Shown here piece after piece: positions 52,598 to 60,754 of a DNA stretch of 64,000 nt (position 1 is its first letter; every line of letters begins with the position of its first letter). The position numbers and the translations under genes were made by a program. Location of the stretch: the NCBI RefSeq assembly GCF_002631205.1, contig NZ_PDLO01000002.1, positions 434,001 to 498,000 on the forward strand, given 5' to 3'. Source of the DNA: Neolewinella marina (GTDB taxonomy: Bacteria; Bacteroidota; Bacteroidia; Chitinophagales; Saprospiraceae). A model generated the notes under the pieces. It searched no databases, had not been told where the DNA came from, and saw only the letters and a list, made by a program, of their open reading frames with translations.

Positions 52598-52675
52598 ATG
52601 AAACGCGACCTGGTAAGGATGGGATTCTGGCTGACGCTGACGTATCTGCTCCTCTACTTCATATTAACGATTTAA
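52598..52675 (+). CDS. Possible 25-residue membrane peptide
   Basis: ATG 52598 to TAA 673-675 encodes 25 residues: MKRDLVRMG followed by a continuous hydrophobic stretch (FWLTLTYLLLYFILTI) that could form one membrane helix after a basic start. It lies between divergent genes (GH57 and sodA). There is no Shine-Dalgarno sequence, as usual here, and no clear promoter. It could be chance; the clean topology is the only support. Confidence 0.38.
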   Translation: MKRDLVRMGFWLTLTYLLLYFILTI

Positions 52676-52845
52676 CCGGTATCCAGTATTTTGTACCGGT
52701 CACGAAGTGGTTCAGTTGACGCTGAGGCTATACGGCGTACTCCGGGCGGTGGGCAAGCGGCCCGTTTTCCGCCGCCAGAGCAATACCCAAACTGCCTCCG
52801 GTCACTCAACCACGGATAGATTGCCACGTTCACACGGTGGGACGC

Positions 52846-52865
52846 GGCACCCGCGCGCCCGCCCC
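52846..52865 (+). repeat. Copy E of the recurring GC-rich motif
   Basis: GGCACCCGCGCGCCCGCCCC lies about 40 bp before the sodA ATG. Its reverse complement shares the 16-nt GGGCGCGCGGGTGCC-type core with copies B and C. CGCGG just upstream could pair with CCGCG inside it. Confidence 0.42.
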
Positions 52866-52905
52866 GGAATGGGGCTTTTTATATTTACCCTTAAATCATA
52901 CTACT

Positions 52906-53511
52906 ATGTTTACCCTTCCCGATTTACCCTACGCCAAGGACGCCCTGGAACCGCACATCGACGCGCGCACCATGGAAATCCACCACGGCAAGCACCACGC
53001 CGGCTACACGAGCAAGTTGAACGCCGCGGTGGAGGGAACCGACATGGCGGGCAAGAAAATCGAGGACATTTTATCCCGCGTGAGCTCGGCCGGCGCCGGC
53101 GTCCGCAACAACGGGGGTGGTTTCTACAACCACAGCCTGTTCTGGACCATCCTGAGCCCCAAGGGTGGCGGACAGCCCACCGGCGAACTCGCCGATGCGA
53201 TCAAGGAAGCCTTCGGCAGTTTTGATGCCTTCAAGGAGAAGTTCTCCACCGCCGCCGCGGGTCAGTTCGGCTCCGGCTGGGCCTGGCTCATCGTCCAGGA
53301 CAACGGCATGCTGGCCGTAACCTCCACCCCCAACCAGGACAACCCCCTGATGGACGTAGTGGACGAGCGCGGAACGCCCATCCTGGGCCTCGACGTCTGG
53401 GAGCACGCCTACTACCTGAACTACCAGAACCGGCGCACCGACTACGTGGATGCTTTCTTCGAAATCATCAATTGGGACGAGGTGAGCAAGCGCTACGCCG
53501 CTGCCCGCTAG
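52906..53511 (+). CDS. sodA: Superoxide dismutase, Mn-type of the Fe/Mn family
   Basis: A 201-residue protein from ATG 52906. Metal ligands appear as EIHHGKHH (His27), NHSLFW (His), and DVWEHAYY (Asp and His). The residues that tune the metal favour manganese: Gly in NGGGFYNHS where Fe enzymes have Gln, and Gln in the [10 protein letters not shown] segment. No signal peptide, so it removes superoxide in the cytoplasm. TATATTTA at 52880-52887 is one base off a -7 box, 18 bp before the ATG. A terminator follows. Confidence 0.94.
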   Translation: MFTLPDLPYAKDALEPHIDARTMEIHHGKHHAGYTSKLNAAVEGTDMAGKKIEDILSRVSSAGAGVRNNGGGFYNHSLFWTILSPKGGGQPTGELADAIKEAFGSFDAFKEKFSTAAAGQFGSGWAWLIVQDNGMLAVTSTPNQDNPLMDVVDERGTPILGLDVWEHAYYLNYQNRRTDYVDAFFEIINWDEVSKRYAAAR

Positions 53512-53537
53512 ACGGCTCCCTACCCTCCCGCAAACAG

Positions 53538-53572
53538 AAACCGCCGCCCGGAATTCCGGACGGCGGTTTTTC
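53538..53572 (+). terminator. Terminator after sodA
   Basis: AAACCGCCG (53538-53546) pairs with CGGCGGTTT (53561-53569), extended inwards by CCGGAATTCCGG, and ends in TTTTTCATTTT. It may also end the convergent gene. Confidence 0.86.
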
Positions 53573-53592
53573 ATTTTACCGAAGCTCAGGGT

Positions 53593-54312
53593 TTATCCCT
53601 CCATCGCCTGGCGGGCATTCTCCCGGTAGGACTCCATCTTTTCGCTGTCGGCGTTGCGGTAGCGGGGACCGCATTTCTGGAGTACTTCCTTCATCTCGTC
53701 GTCCGACAGCTTGGCGAACTGCTCGATGCTGGTGACGCCGGACTCCTCGAAGCGCTTGGCCATGGTGACGCCGACGCCGCTGATCTTGGTCAGTACGCTG
53801 TCGGGCGCCTTGGTCGAGGGGCGACCCCGGCCGCGGGTGCCGGTGCTCTTGCGCTTGGTGGCCGAGGTGGACTTGCGGGCCGATTTGGCCGCGCCGGTCG
53901 TCTTGCGGGGGCGTCCGCGGCGGGACTTGGGGGCGGGCTTTTCGGCGGCGGCTTCGCTTACCGAGTCGGGTGCATCGCTTACCGCCTGGGCCATTTCTTC
54001 GGCGGATACCGTGGTGGTGGTATCCTTTTTCTTCGAACCGCGGCGGCTGCCCGAGCGCTTCGGCGTAGAGGGCTTGGGGGTGGTTTCCAGGGGGGCAGCC
54101 GTGGAATCTACCACAACGTCCTGCTGGTTCAGCACCATCTGCAGCTGCTGCTCCAGGCTGGCTACTTTCTGCTCCAGGCTCTTGATCTTGGCCTTGGAGC
54201 CCTTCAGCTTCTTCTTGTTCTGTTGTTGCTGCTTGGTTCCTTCAATGAAGGCCTCCTGCGCAGCCTCGAAGCGCGCAAGTACAGCTCGTAATTCCTTTTT
54301 TAGGCTTGCCAT
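53593..54312 (-). CDS. Coiled-coil protein with AT-hook-like motifs and C-terminal helix-hairpin-helix domain
   Basis: A 239-residue protein in three parts: an N-terminal coiled coil (about 1-62, Lys/Gln-rich), a long basic, Ser/Thr/Ala/Pro-rich disordered region (about 75-178) with two AT-hook-like cores (RRGRPRK and RGRGRPS), and a compact C-terminal domain (about 180-239) with LTKISGVGVTMAKRFEESGV, a helix-hairpin-helix of the kind that binds DNA without sequence preference. The layout suggests an abundant nucleoid-associated protein, but this is inference. No promoter box is evident. Confidence 0.82.
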   Translation of the reverse strand: MASLKKELRAVLARFEAAQEAFIEGTKQQQQNKKKLKGSKAKIKSLEQKVASLEQQLQMVLNQQDVVVDSTAAPLETTPKPSTPKRSGSRRGSKKKDTTTTVSAEEMAQAVSDAPDSVSEAAAEKPAPKSRRGRPRKTTGAAKSARKSTSATKRKSTGTRGRGRPSTKAPDSVLTKISGVGVTMAKRFEESGVTSIEQFAKLSDDEMKEVLQKCGPRYRNADSEKMESYRENARQAMEG

Positions 54313-54610
54313 TATAATACTGTTTTGAATGAATAGTCAATTGGTGCCCACGAACCGTGGAGATCACGCGGGTAATCGGTATGGGTATACGGGTGATGGA
54401 TCCTCGCCGGCGGAAAGGCTTTGGAAATGGGCCGGAAGAGTATCGTCGCGCCCCCAATCAGGATATCGGGCACCGACTGAATGTGGTTTGTACATCAACG
54501 TAGCCGCTGCCGGCTAGCTTTAATTACGGTAAAATAGGATATTCCCCTAAATGTTTGCCGGGGTATAGCAAATATATAGTTAAAAAGGAAAATAATGGAA
54601 TTTATACCCC
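54313..54610. other. Intergenic region upstream of the AT-hook protein
   Basis: A region of 298 bp, AT-rich at both ends, between two minus-strand genes. It must contain the promoter of the AT-hook protein, but I find no TAnnTTTG box. I see no terminator for the NAD kinase gene and no gene. Confidence 0.4.
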
Positions 54611-55495
54611 TCAGTGGTTGCGGCGGTCCTCTCCCCAGTTCAATTTGCTGCGCAGGGTGTCCATAAAGGTGATATCGGGCAGCTTCACCAGGTCAATACC
54701 GAAATCATTCTTCCTTACGGCCAGTTCGTGGACGGCGGTAACGGTTTCAAAGCGGCTGTCGAGGGTCGAAAGGAAGTTATCCGCCCGCCCCTCGATCTGG
54801 AAACTGATCACCGCGTCGTCGCTGATGACGATGGGGCGCACGTTGAGGTTATGGGGGGCTACGGGCGTCACCACGAAGTTGCCGCTGCCCGGGAAGATGA
54901 TTGGCCCACCACAGCTCAGGCTGTACCCGGTACTGCCGGTGGGGGTGGCTACGATGATACCATCGGCCCAGTAACTGTTCAGGTAGGCCCCGTTGATATA
55001 GGTATGAATGGTAATCATGGACGAAGTATCCCGCTTCAACAGGGTGAAGTCGTTCAGCGCGTAGGGCGTATCGCCGAAAACGGGCAGGTTGCTCTCCAGG
55101 TAGAGCATGTCGCGCTTCTCGGTCTCGAAGCGTCCCTTGGCCAGCATACGCAGGGCATCGCGCATTTTCACCTTCTCCACCCGGGCCAGGAATCCCAGGC
55201 GGCCCAGGTTAATGCCCAGCACCGGAATCTGATAGTCCTTGATCATCAAGATGGCACTGAGAATCGTACCGTCACCCCCGAGGGTGATGAGCATATCGAA
55301 CTTCTTGATCCGGAAATCCAGGTGGCTCTCGAAGATGCCCACGTCGCGGGTAAAGTGAATGTGCTGCCGGATCTGCTCGAGGTAAGGACCGTATACGTAG
55401 GTGGAAAAGTTCTCCGCGGCCAGCAGGTCGAACAACTCCTGAACGTACTCACGGTCGGATTCCTTATAAACCTGGCTGTAGATGACTACCTGCAT
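54611..55495 (-). CDS. nadK: NAD kinase
   Basis: A 294-residue protein that phosphorylates NAD+ to NADP+. Signatures: LITLGGDGTIL with Gly73-Gly74-Asp75 of the phosphate-binding loop, GINLGRLGFLA, and the ATPTGSTGYSLSCGGPI segment of the NAD site. Length is normal. A possible -7 box TCACTTTG lies on the minus strand at 55632-55625, which would give a leader of about 125 nt; it is not a perfect match. Confidence 0.95.
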   Translation of the reverse strand: MQVVIYSQVYKESDREYVQELFDLLAAENFSTYVYGPYLEQIRQHIHFTRDVGIFESHLDFRIKKFDMLITLGGDGTILSAILMIKDYQIPVLGINLGRLGFLARVEKVKMRDALRMLAKGRFETEKRDMLYLESNLPVFGDTPYALNDFTLLKRDTSSMITIHTYINGAYLNSYWADGIIVATPTGSTGYSLSCGGPIIFPGSGNFVVTPVAPHNLNVRPIVISDDAVISFQIEGRADNFLSTLDSRFETVTAVHELAVRKNDFGIDLVKLPDITFMDTLRSKLNWGEDRRNH

Positions 55496-55913
55496 GGCGA
55501 TGGCCGGATTGGTGGAGGCCGGGCTACAAGATTACGAAAACTTGGTCGCCAACGCACCCCACAGCGCGGGGTAAATGCAGTTTGTTACCCCGCTACAGGT
55601 CCCCTTGCCAGTAGCCCGGACCCGCAAAGTGACATAATCGCACAAAAAGTGAGCATTTTTTGAATATATTTCCTCACTGTCTGATATATACGAAAAATAC
55701 CCGTTTGGAGATATTCCGATATAGTAGCCTAATACTTTTATTCACATATCGGCAATACCCGCGGGGATATCCGCCCGCCAATGGAACGCGGTTGGCTAAT
55801 ACCGTTTGTGCCTCCGGCCACTTGCGTCAGCCCATACATATAATGGATGCACAGTATAATACGTTGAAAATTAATCCGGTATCAATTTTTCCCGCTCGTG
55901 GCTCAACCGTGCC
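55496..55913. other. AT-rich intergenic region upstream of nadK
   Basis: About 418 bp between two minus-strand genes. Positions 55640-55760 and 55840-55900 are much richer in A and T than the surroundings. A plus-strand frame of 85 codons (55660-55917) has no typical protein features and I treat it as chance. I see no RNA gene or repeat. Confidence 0.45.
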
Positions 55914-57323
55914 CTAAAAATCCATCATAAAATTGAGGTATACCCCGTCCTCTCCCAGGTGATTGCGGTTGTACTGTATGCCCCCCACCATATCGTAGTA
56001 GAGCACGAAGTCGACCCCGGCTCCCATACCGGTGAGGAGGTTGTTGTTCAGGCGGTTGGAACCGTCCACGAAGGGCGCATTGGCGACGCCCTGGTTGAAC
56101 TGGACGGAAAGCAGCACCCGGACGGGGATATACCGGAAGGCGTCGATGAACACCAGTTTGCCCATATCGAGCTTGGTCTTGAATATTTCCCGCCGCAGGC
56201 CCGTGCGCCAGATGAGCATGTCCAGTCCGTCAACCACGTAAAACTGGTAACCCGTCAGCCCGTTGTCACCGAATCCGATAGCTCTATTCTCCAGAAAAGG
56301 TTGGCGGGTACGGATGAGGCTGTACTTACCGGCCACCCCGTAGCTGAACGAAAAGCCCTGTCCGAAGGGAATATACCGGCGGTAATCGGCGTGCACCTCG
56401 AGTCCGTCCCGCTCCCCATAAATTCCCAGTCCTTCCTTGGCGATACCGGCACTGAAGAACATTCCCTTCCAGGGGTAATTCCGCACGTCGCGGCGGTCGT
56501 TGCGGAAATCATACCCTACGCGGAAGTACTTCTGCTCTACCCTGCCGCCGCCGTAGAAATCGGGATTCAGCACCCGGGCGATAGTATCCGCTACCTGCGA
56601 CGACCGCCAGCCCAGGGCGAGGATGTGGGAAACGTAAATCCGTTTGCGGTACGAAAGCGTAATGTTAGCCTGCGACCTCCGGTACACGAAGGAATGAGGG
56701 TCGGAATAGAATTCCTGCTGGTTGTTGCGGGTCAGGTAGTTCTGCTCCCGGCGGCGCTGGTTGCTGAAGTTGGCCTCCACGCCGATGGAACCCTCCCGGT
56801 TGAGGTAGGGGAAGGCGTAGCTGGCTTCCAGCGAGCGGGTATAGCCCGTGGTGAACCCAAGTTTTAGCTTGTCGCGCTGGCCGGTGAAATTGTAATAGTT
56901 GAGCTTCCCCCCCACGTTCACCCGGTCGAGGGAGCGCTTCTGCTCGTCCCACCAAACGTTGAAGTTGCGGTCCGCCAGGGAGAATACCGGTACCGGATAG
57001 ATGTACCAGGTTTCCCGCATGGCGACCGTCACCGTGGTGTGCCCCTCCGCTATGGTGGCGGTATCATAGCTCATCTCCACGCTGGCGAAGAGACCGGTAT
57101 TCATCAGGTTATTATAGCTGAGGGCTACGGCCTGGTCCAGGTCCTCCGCCGCCAATCGCTGACCGCTGCCGAAGGTCATTTCCCGCAGGACTACCCGGGG
57201 CCGCGTTTTCTTGTGGCCCACCAGGCGGACCTCGTCGATGAATACGGAATCCGCCGGCCCCGCCAGTCCGATGAGTGGCAAACAGAAAAGCAGGATCGCG
57301 GTGAATACTTTCATACGGGTCAT
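55914..57323 (-). CDS. Omp85/BamA-like outer membrane protein (POTRA plus surface antigen barrel)
   Basis: A 469-residue protein with a signal peptide (MKVFTAILLFCLPLIGLAG; ATG 57323 or 57314). One POTRA-like domain follows (about 27-105, VFIDEVRLVGHKKTRPRVVL), then a beta-barrel to the C-terminal Phe (YLNFMMDF). The family inserts or exports outer membrane components. A single POTRA and short length separate it from true BamA, which has five; it may be a TamA- or patatin-associated-type protein. Its substrate is unknown. A TATCTTCG box lies 31 bp upstream. Confidence 0.85.
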   Translation of the reverse strand: MTRMKVFTAILLFCLPLIGLAGPADSVFIDEVRLVGHKKTRPRVVLREMTFGSGQRLAAEDLDQAVALSYNNLMNTGLFASVEMSYDTATIAEGHTTVTVAMRETWYIYPVPVFSLADRNFNVWWDEQKRSLDRVNVGGKLNYYNFTGQRDKLKLGFTTGYTRSLEASYAFPYLNREGSIGVEANFSNQRRREQNYLTRNNQQEFYSDPHSFVYRRSQANITLSYRKRIYVSHILALGWRSSQVADTIARVLNPDFYGGGRVEQKYFRVGYDFRNDRRDVRNYPWKGMFFSAGIAKEGLGIYGERDGLEVHADYRRYIPFGQGFSFSYGVAGKYSLIRTRQPFLENRAIGFGDNGLTGYQFYVVDGLDMLIWRTGLRREIFKTKLDMGKLVFIDAFRYIPVRVLLSVQFNQGVANAPFVDGSNRLNNNLLTGMGAGVDFVLYYDMVGGIQYNRNHLGEDGVYLNFMMDF

Positions 57324-57354
57324 TAAAGGGCGGGGGCAAGGTCGCTAGTTCAGC

Positions 57355-57362
57355 CGAAGATA
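57355..57362 (-). promoter_or_regulatory. Candidate -7 box of the Omp85-like gene
   Basis: The minus strand reads TATCTTCG at 57362-57355, 31 bp before the ATG. No -33 box is clear. Confidence 0.42.
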
Positions 57363-57404
57363 ATCTCCTCAAGAACGCCAATCCACCGGGTACGAAGTGT
57401 CCCG

Positions 57405-58292
57405 TTACTTGCGCTTGCTCAGAAACACTCCCATCAGTACGAGGCCAATGGCTGGCAACTGCAGCAAGGCGAAGCGTTCGTTGTCGACCAGCCCCCACAA
57501 CAGGGCCACCACCGGAATCAGGTAGCTGACCGTACTGGCAAATACGGCCCCGCTGCGCTGCACCAGCCGGAAGAAAACGAAACTGGCCAGTACGGTGCTG
57601 CCCACCGCCAGGATGGTCACGTAGCCCAGGGCCCACCAACCCTCCGTTCCCGCGGCGGCCAGGGTAGGTACCACCCCACCCAGGGTAAAGGCGTAGATCA
57701 GCGCCGGCAGCCCCACCAGAAAGAAACTGGTAACGGTGATCGTCAACGACGGCAACTGCCGGAAATAATGGGCCACCAGGTTCGCCGAGGTGCCGTAGCA
57801 GAAGCAGGCCCCGAGCACCAGCCCGGCGTAGGCCAGCTGGCTGCGCTGCGTCCCTTCCCCGGGGGTGACGTAGGCCAGCAGCACCGCCCCGAGTAATCCG
57901 ACCACCAGACCAATGACCTGCTCCTTCACCGGTCGGTTGCGGAACACCAGCCAGGCCACCAGGAAGGTACACAGGGGCGTCAGGCTGCTGAGCATCCCCG
58001 TCAGACTGCTGCTCAGGTGGGTCTGGGCAATCGGGAAGAGAAAGGAAGGGATGGCCGTTCCCGTCAACCCCACCAGCAAGAGCGGAGGCAGTTGCCGCAG
58101 CCGGATGCGGCGCAGGTGGGTGAGCGCGAAGGGGGAAAGCGCCAGGGCCGACAGCCCCAGCCGCAGCACGGCGATCTGCTGGGCAGAGAATACGGTCAAG
58201 CCATATTTAATAAGGATATAGCTCGTACCCCAGATCAGGCTCAGGCCGAGCAGGGTAAGGAAATCCACCACCGTCGGTCGTCGCTCCAGCAT
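57405..58292 (-). CDS. EamA/DMT family transporter
   Basis: A 295-residue protein with ten predicted membrane helices in two EamA repeats of about 140 residues each. The first contains LSLIWGTSYILIKYGL and the second FVFFRLVQRSGAVFASTVSYLIPVVALLWG. Members export amino acids or other metabolites, or act as permeases; the substrate is not predictable. It ends in FLSKRK. A TACCTTCG box ends 5 bp before its ATG. It lies 33 bp downstream of the oxidoreductase gene in the same direction. Confidence 0.9.
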   Translation of the reverse strand: MLERRPTVVDFLTLLGLSLIWGTSYILIKYGLTVFSAQQIAVLRLGLSALALSPFALTHLRRIRLRQLPPLLLVGLTGTAIPSFLFPIAQTHLSSSLTGMLSSLTPLCTFLVAWLVFRNRPVKEQVIGLVVGLLGAVLLAYVTPGEGTQRSQLAYAGLVLGACFCYGTSANLVAHYFRQLPSLTITVTSFFLVGLPALIYAFTLGGVVPTLAAAGTEGWWALGYVTILAVGSTVLASFVFFRLVQRSGAVFASTVSYLIPVVALLWGLVDNERFALLQLPAIGLVLMGVFLSKRK

Positions 58293-58297
58293 GGCGG

Positions 58298-58305
58298 CGA
58301 AGGTA
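58298..58305 (-). promoter_or_regulatory. Candidate -7 box for a leaderless EamA transcript
   Basis: The minus strand reads TACCTTCG at 58305-58298 followed by CC, 5 bp before the ATG at 58292. One base differs from TAnnTTTG. Confidence 0.4.
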
Positions 58306-58325
58306 GTAAAGCACCGGCGGGGATG

Positions 58326-59330
58326 CTACTCCCCCGGGTACACCACGCCAATCTGCTGGCGCACCGCGGTGAGGGTACGGTGGAGCAGCAGGCTGTCGTC
58401 CAGCGACCAGGTAGCCGATTCCCCCCGGCCGGCCCTCACATCGGCCATCACGGCCGCGGCTTCGAACTGATAACCGTGACCGACGAAGCGGTGGTAGTGG
58501 TTGACTGGCGGTACGTCGTTCCCGTTCAGCACGCTGAACCCCTGGGGGTGGTGGAAGCGGGAATGGATGTGCAGCTCCCCTTCCGACCCCAGCAGCAGGG
58601 CGTCGGTCTTCGTGGTTCCCAGCAGGGTGGAATAGCAATGCGCCAGTTGCCCCCCCGGGTAGCGCAGGGTCACCTGGGTATCCACGTCGGCCCCCAGTTC
58701 GGTCAGCCGGGCCGTAGCCCGTATTTCCTCCGGGGCCCCGAACAGGAACTGGGCCAGCCAGATGGGGTAGATACCAATGTCGAGCAGGGCACCGCCCCCG
58801 AGGACGGGGTTGTAGAGGCGGTCACGGTCGAAGGACTCCCGGGGCACGCCGCGGAAACCGAAGTCGGCCCTCACCCCCTCGAGGGTACCGATGGCCCCTT
58901 CGTTCACCGCCCGCTTCATCTCCACTATCGCCGGGATGAAGCACGACCAAAGCGCTTCCATCAGGTAGGTCCCCGTCCGGCGGGCCGTGGCCACCATCTC
59001 TTCCACTTCCGTGTAGTTCAGTCCGAGGGGTTTTTCACAGAGGACGGGCACGCCCCGTTCCAGGCACATCAGCGTCAGCTCGCGGTGGCCGCTGTGGGGG
59101 GTGGCGATGTAGACGGCGTCGATGCGGGGCCCTTCAAAAACCTCCACGTAGCTACCGGCGGCGTGTTCGGCCCCGAAATCGCTGGCGAAGGCCTGGGCCC
59201 GTTCCAGGGAGCGGGAGCCAACCGCCACGAGGTGGGCGTCGGGGAGGTGTTGAAGGTCTTCGGCAAACTTGCGGGCGATCTTGCCCAGGCCCAGAATGGC
59301 CCAGTGGAACGTTGCGATGGCGGCAGGCAT
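58326..59330 (-). CDS. Gfo/Idh/MocA family oxidoreductase
   Basis: A 334-residue NAD(P)-dependent dehydrogenase. The Rossmann motif reads FHWAILGLGKIARKFAEDLQ, the segment VLCEKPLGLNYTE carries the conserved EKP lysine, and the DIGIYPIWLAQFLFG segment supplies catalytic Asp and, in this subgroup, a Tyr in place of His. Such enzymes oxidise or reduce sugars, inositols or dihydrodiols; the dimeric dihydrodiol dehydrogenase/glucose-fructose oxidoreductase branch is the closest by eye. It diverges from nadA. Confidence 0.9.
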   Translation of the reverse strand: MPAAIATFHWAILGLGKIARKFAEDLQHLPDAHLVAVGSRSLERAQAFASDFGAEHAAGSYVEVFEGPRIDAVYIATPHSGHRELTLMCLERGVPVLCEKPLGLNYTEVEEMVATARRTGTYLMEALWSCFIPAIVEMKRAVNEGAIGTLEGVRADFGFRGVPRESFDRDRLYNPVLGGGALLDIGIYPIWLAQFLFGAPEEIRATARLTELGADVDTQVTLRYPGGQLAHCYSTLLGTTKTDALLLGSEGELHIHSRFHHPQGFSVLNGNDVPPVNHYHRFVGHGYQFEAAAVMADVRAGRGESATWSLDDSLLLHRTLTAVRQQIGVVYPGE

Positions 59331-59341
59331 TTAGTGAAAGA

Positions 59342-59349
59342 CGAATGTA
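59342..59349 (-). promoter_or_regulatory. Candidate -7 box of the Gfo/Idh/MocA gene
   Basis: The minus strand reads TACATTCG at 59349-59342, 11 bp before the ATG. One base differs from the consensus. Confidence 0.35.
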
Positions 59350-59357
59350 ACCATTTA

Positions 59358-59378
59358 GGGCGGCGGCGCGCGGGTGCC
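59358..59378 (-). repeat. Copy C of the recurring GC-rich motif
   Basis: These 21 bp are identical to 18625-18645. On the minus strand it begins GGCACCCGCGCGCC and lies about 27 bp before the Gfo/Idh/MocA ATG, upstream of its -7 box. Confidence 0.5.
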
Positions 59379-59438
59379 GGGGAAACGCTTACCTTAGTTT
59401 AACTTTAAAGCAAAGCAACTTATCGGAGGGGCCGCTGT

Positions 59439-59446
59439 TATATTCG
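59439..59446 (+). promoter_or_regulatory. Candidate -7 box of nadA
   Basis: TATATTCG followed by CGTC resembles the extended pattern and lies 24 bp before the nadA ATG. No clear -33 box. Confidence 0.42.
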
Positions 59447-59470
59447 CGTCTTCAAGCAAAACCACCGACT

Positions 59471-60478
59471 ATGTCCGCCGATCTCGCCCTTGCCACCCAG
59501 AACCTCAAGCGCCGGGGGTTCCTTGACCTAGACGTCGACCCCACCCTGGATCTGGCGGCGGAGATCAACCGGCTCAAGAAGGAGCGCAACGCGGTCATCC
59601 TGGCCCACTATTACCAGGAGTCCGAAATCCAGGACATCGCGGATTACATCGGCGACAGCCTCGGCCTCAGCCAGCAGGCGGCCAGCACCGACGCCGATAT
59701 CATCGTCTTCGCCGGGGTACACTTCATGGCCGAAACCGCCAAGATGCTGAGCCCCCAGAAAAAGGTTCTGCTGCCCGACCTCAAAGCCGGCTGCAGCCTG
59801 GCCGATTCCTGCCCCGCCCCCGTCTTCGCCAAGTTCAAGGAAAAGTACCCCGACCACGTCGTGGTGAGCTACATCAACTGTACGGCGGAGCTGAAGACCC
59901 TCACGGACATCTGCTGTACCAGCACCAACGCCCGTCACATCATCGACTCCATTCCGGAAGACCAACCGATCATCTTCGCCCCCGACGTTAACCTGGGCCG
60001 CTGGCTGGTCAAGGAAACGGGCCGCGACATGGTGTTGTGGAACGGCAGCTGTATGGTCCACGAGATCTTCAGCCACGAGAAGGTAACCAAACTCAAGATC
60101 GCCCACCCCAAGGCGGCCTTCATCGCCCACCCCGAGTGTGAGGCCCACATCCTGGACATGGCCGACCACGTCGGCTCCACTTCCAGTCTGCTGCGCTTTA
60201 CCCGGGAAAGTGAATACCAGGAGTTCATCGTCGCTACGGAGCCCGGCATCCTCCACCAGATGGAGCTGGCCAGCCCCGACAAGACCTTCTACCCCGCCCC
60301 GCCCAACAACACCTGCGCCTGCAACGAGTGCCCCCACATGAAGCGGAACACCATGGAGAAACTCTACCTCTGCATGAAGTACGAGCAGCCGGAAATCATC
60401 CTGCCGGAGTGGGTCATCGAAAAGGGCGTAAAGAGCATCGACCGGATGCTGGAAATTTCCGCCCGGGCCGGACTGTAG
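59471..60478 (+). CDS. nadA: Quinolinate synthase
   Basis: A 335-residue protein that condenses iminoaspartate with dihydroxyacetone phosphate to quinolinate in NAD synthesis. It has the [23 protein letters not shown] opening split over residues 38-60, the [10 protein letters not shown] segment, HPECEAH and the C-terminal [12 protein letters not shown]; three of these Cys hold a 4Fe-4S cluster. nadB and nadC are not in the window. The stop lies 3 bp from the end of the convergent DUF805 gene. Confidence 0.96.
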   Translation: MSADLALATQNLKRRGFLDLDVDPTLDLAAEINRLKKERNAVILAHYYQESEIQDIADYIGDSLGLSQQAASTDADIIVFAGVHFMAETAKMLSPQKKVLLPDLKAGCSLADSCPAPVFAKFKEKYPDHVVVSYINCTAELKTLTDICCTSTNARHIIDSIPEDQPIIFAPDVNLGRWLVKETGRDMVLWNGSCMVHEIFSHEKVTKLKIAHPKAAFIAHPECEAHILDMADHVGSTSSLLRFTRESEYQEFIVATEPGILHQMELASPDKTFYPAPPNNTCACNECPHMKRNTMEKLYLCMKYEQPEIILPEWVIEKGVKSIDRMLEISARAGL

Positions 60479-60481
60479 GTA

Positions 60482-60751
60482 TTACTTTCCGGTACCCAGC
60501 AGGGCCCTCAATACTCGGACGGTAACCGCCAGTCCCGGAACCAGCGCGGCGCAGGCGTAGATCCACTTCAGCCCCGCGAACAGCTCGTGCCGTTCCCCCA
60601 GGACCGCAAGGAGGAAGCCAACGGACGCATTAATAATCAGAAAAGATAGGTATTCACGGACGGTACTCCGCCCGCCGAAGTCGGCGTAGCGCCGCCAGCC
60701 CGACCAGTAGCCATTAAAAAGGCGAAGCAGGGCCGGTGTACCCGCGCCCAC
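60482..60751 (-). CDS. DUF805-like small membrane protein
   Basis: An 89-residue protein starting at GTG 60751, 3 bp after the stop of the OmpA-type gene. After a polar start it reads YADFGGRSTVREYLSFLIIN, the typical opening of DUF805 proteins, followed by two hydrophobic helices and an ALVPGLAVTVRVLRALLGTG segment that corresponds to the usual PxLAVxVRRLHDxG motif with the Arg-Leu-His-Asp part changed. It is shorter than most members, which continue with a third helix. Function of the family is unknown. Confidence 0.72.
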   Translation of the reverse strand: MGAGTPALLRLFNGYWSGWRRYADFGGRSTVREYLSFLIINASVGFLLAVLGERHELFAGLKWIYACAALVPGLAVTVRVLRALLGTGK

Positions 60752-60754
60752 CTC

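Noticed and set aside
55660-55917. 85-codon plus-strand frame upstream of nadK
   Set aside because: It lies in AT-rich intergenic DNA, has no family features or promoter, and its end touches the end of the convergent Omp85-like gene.
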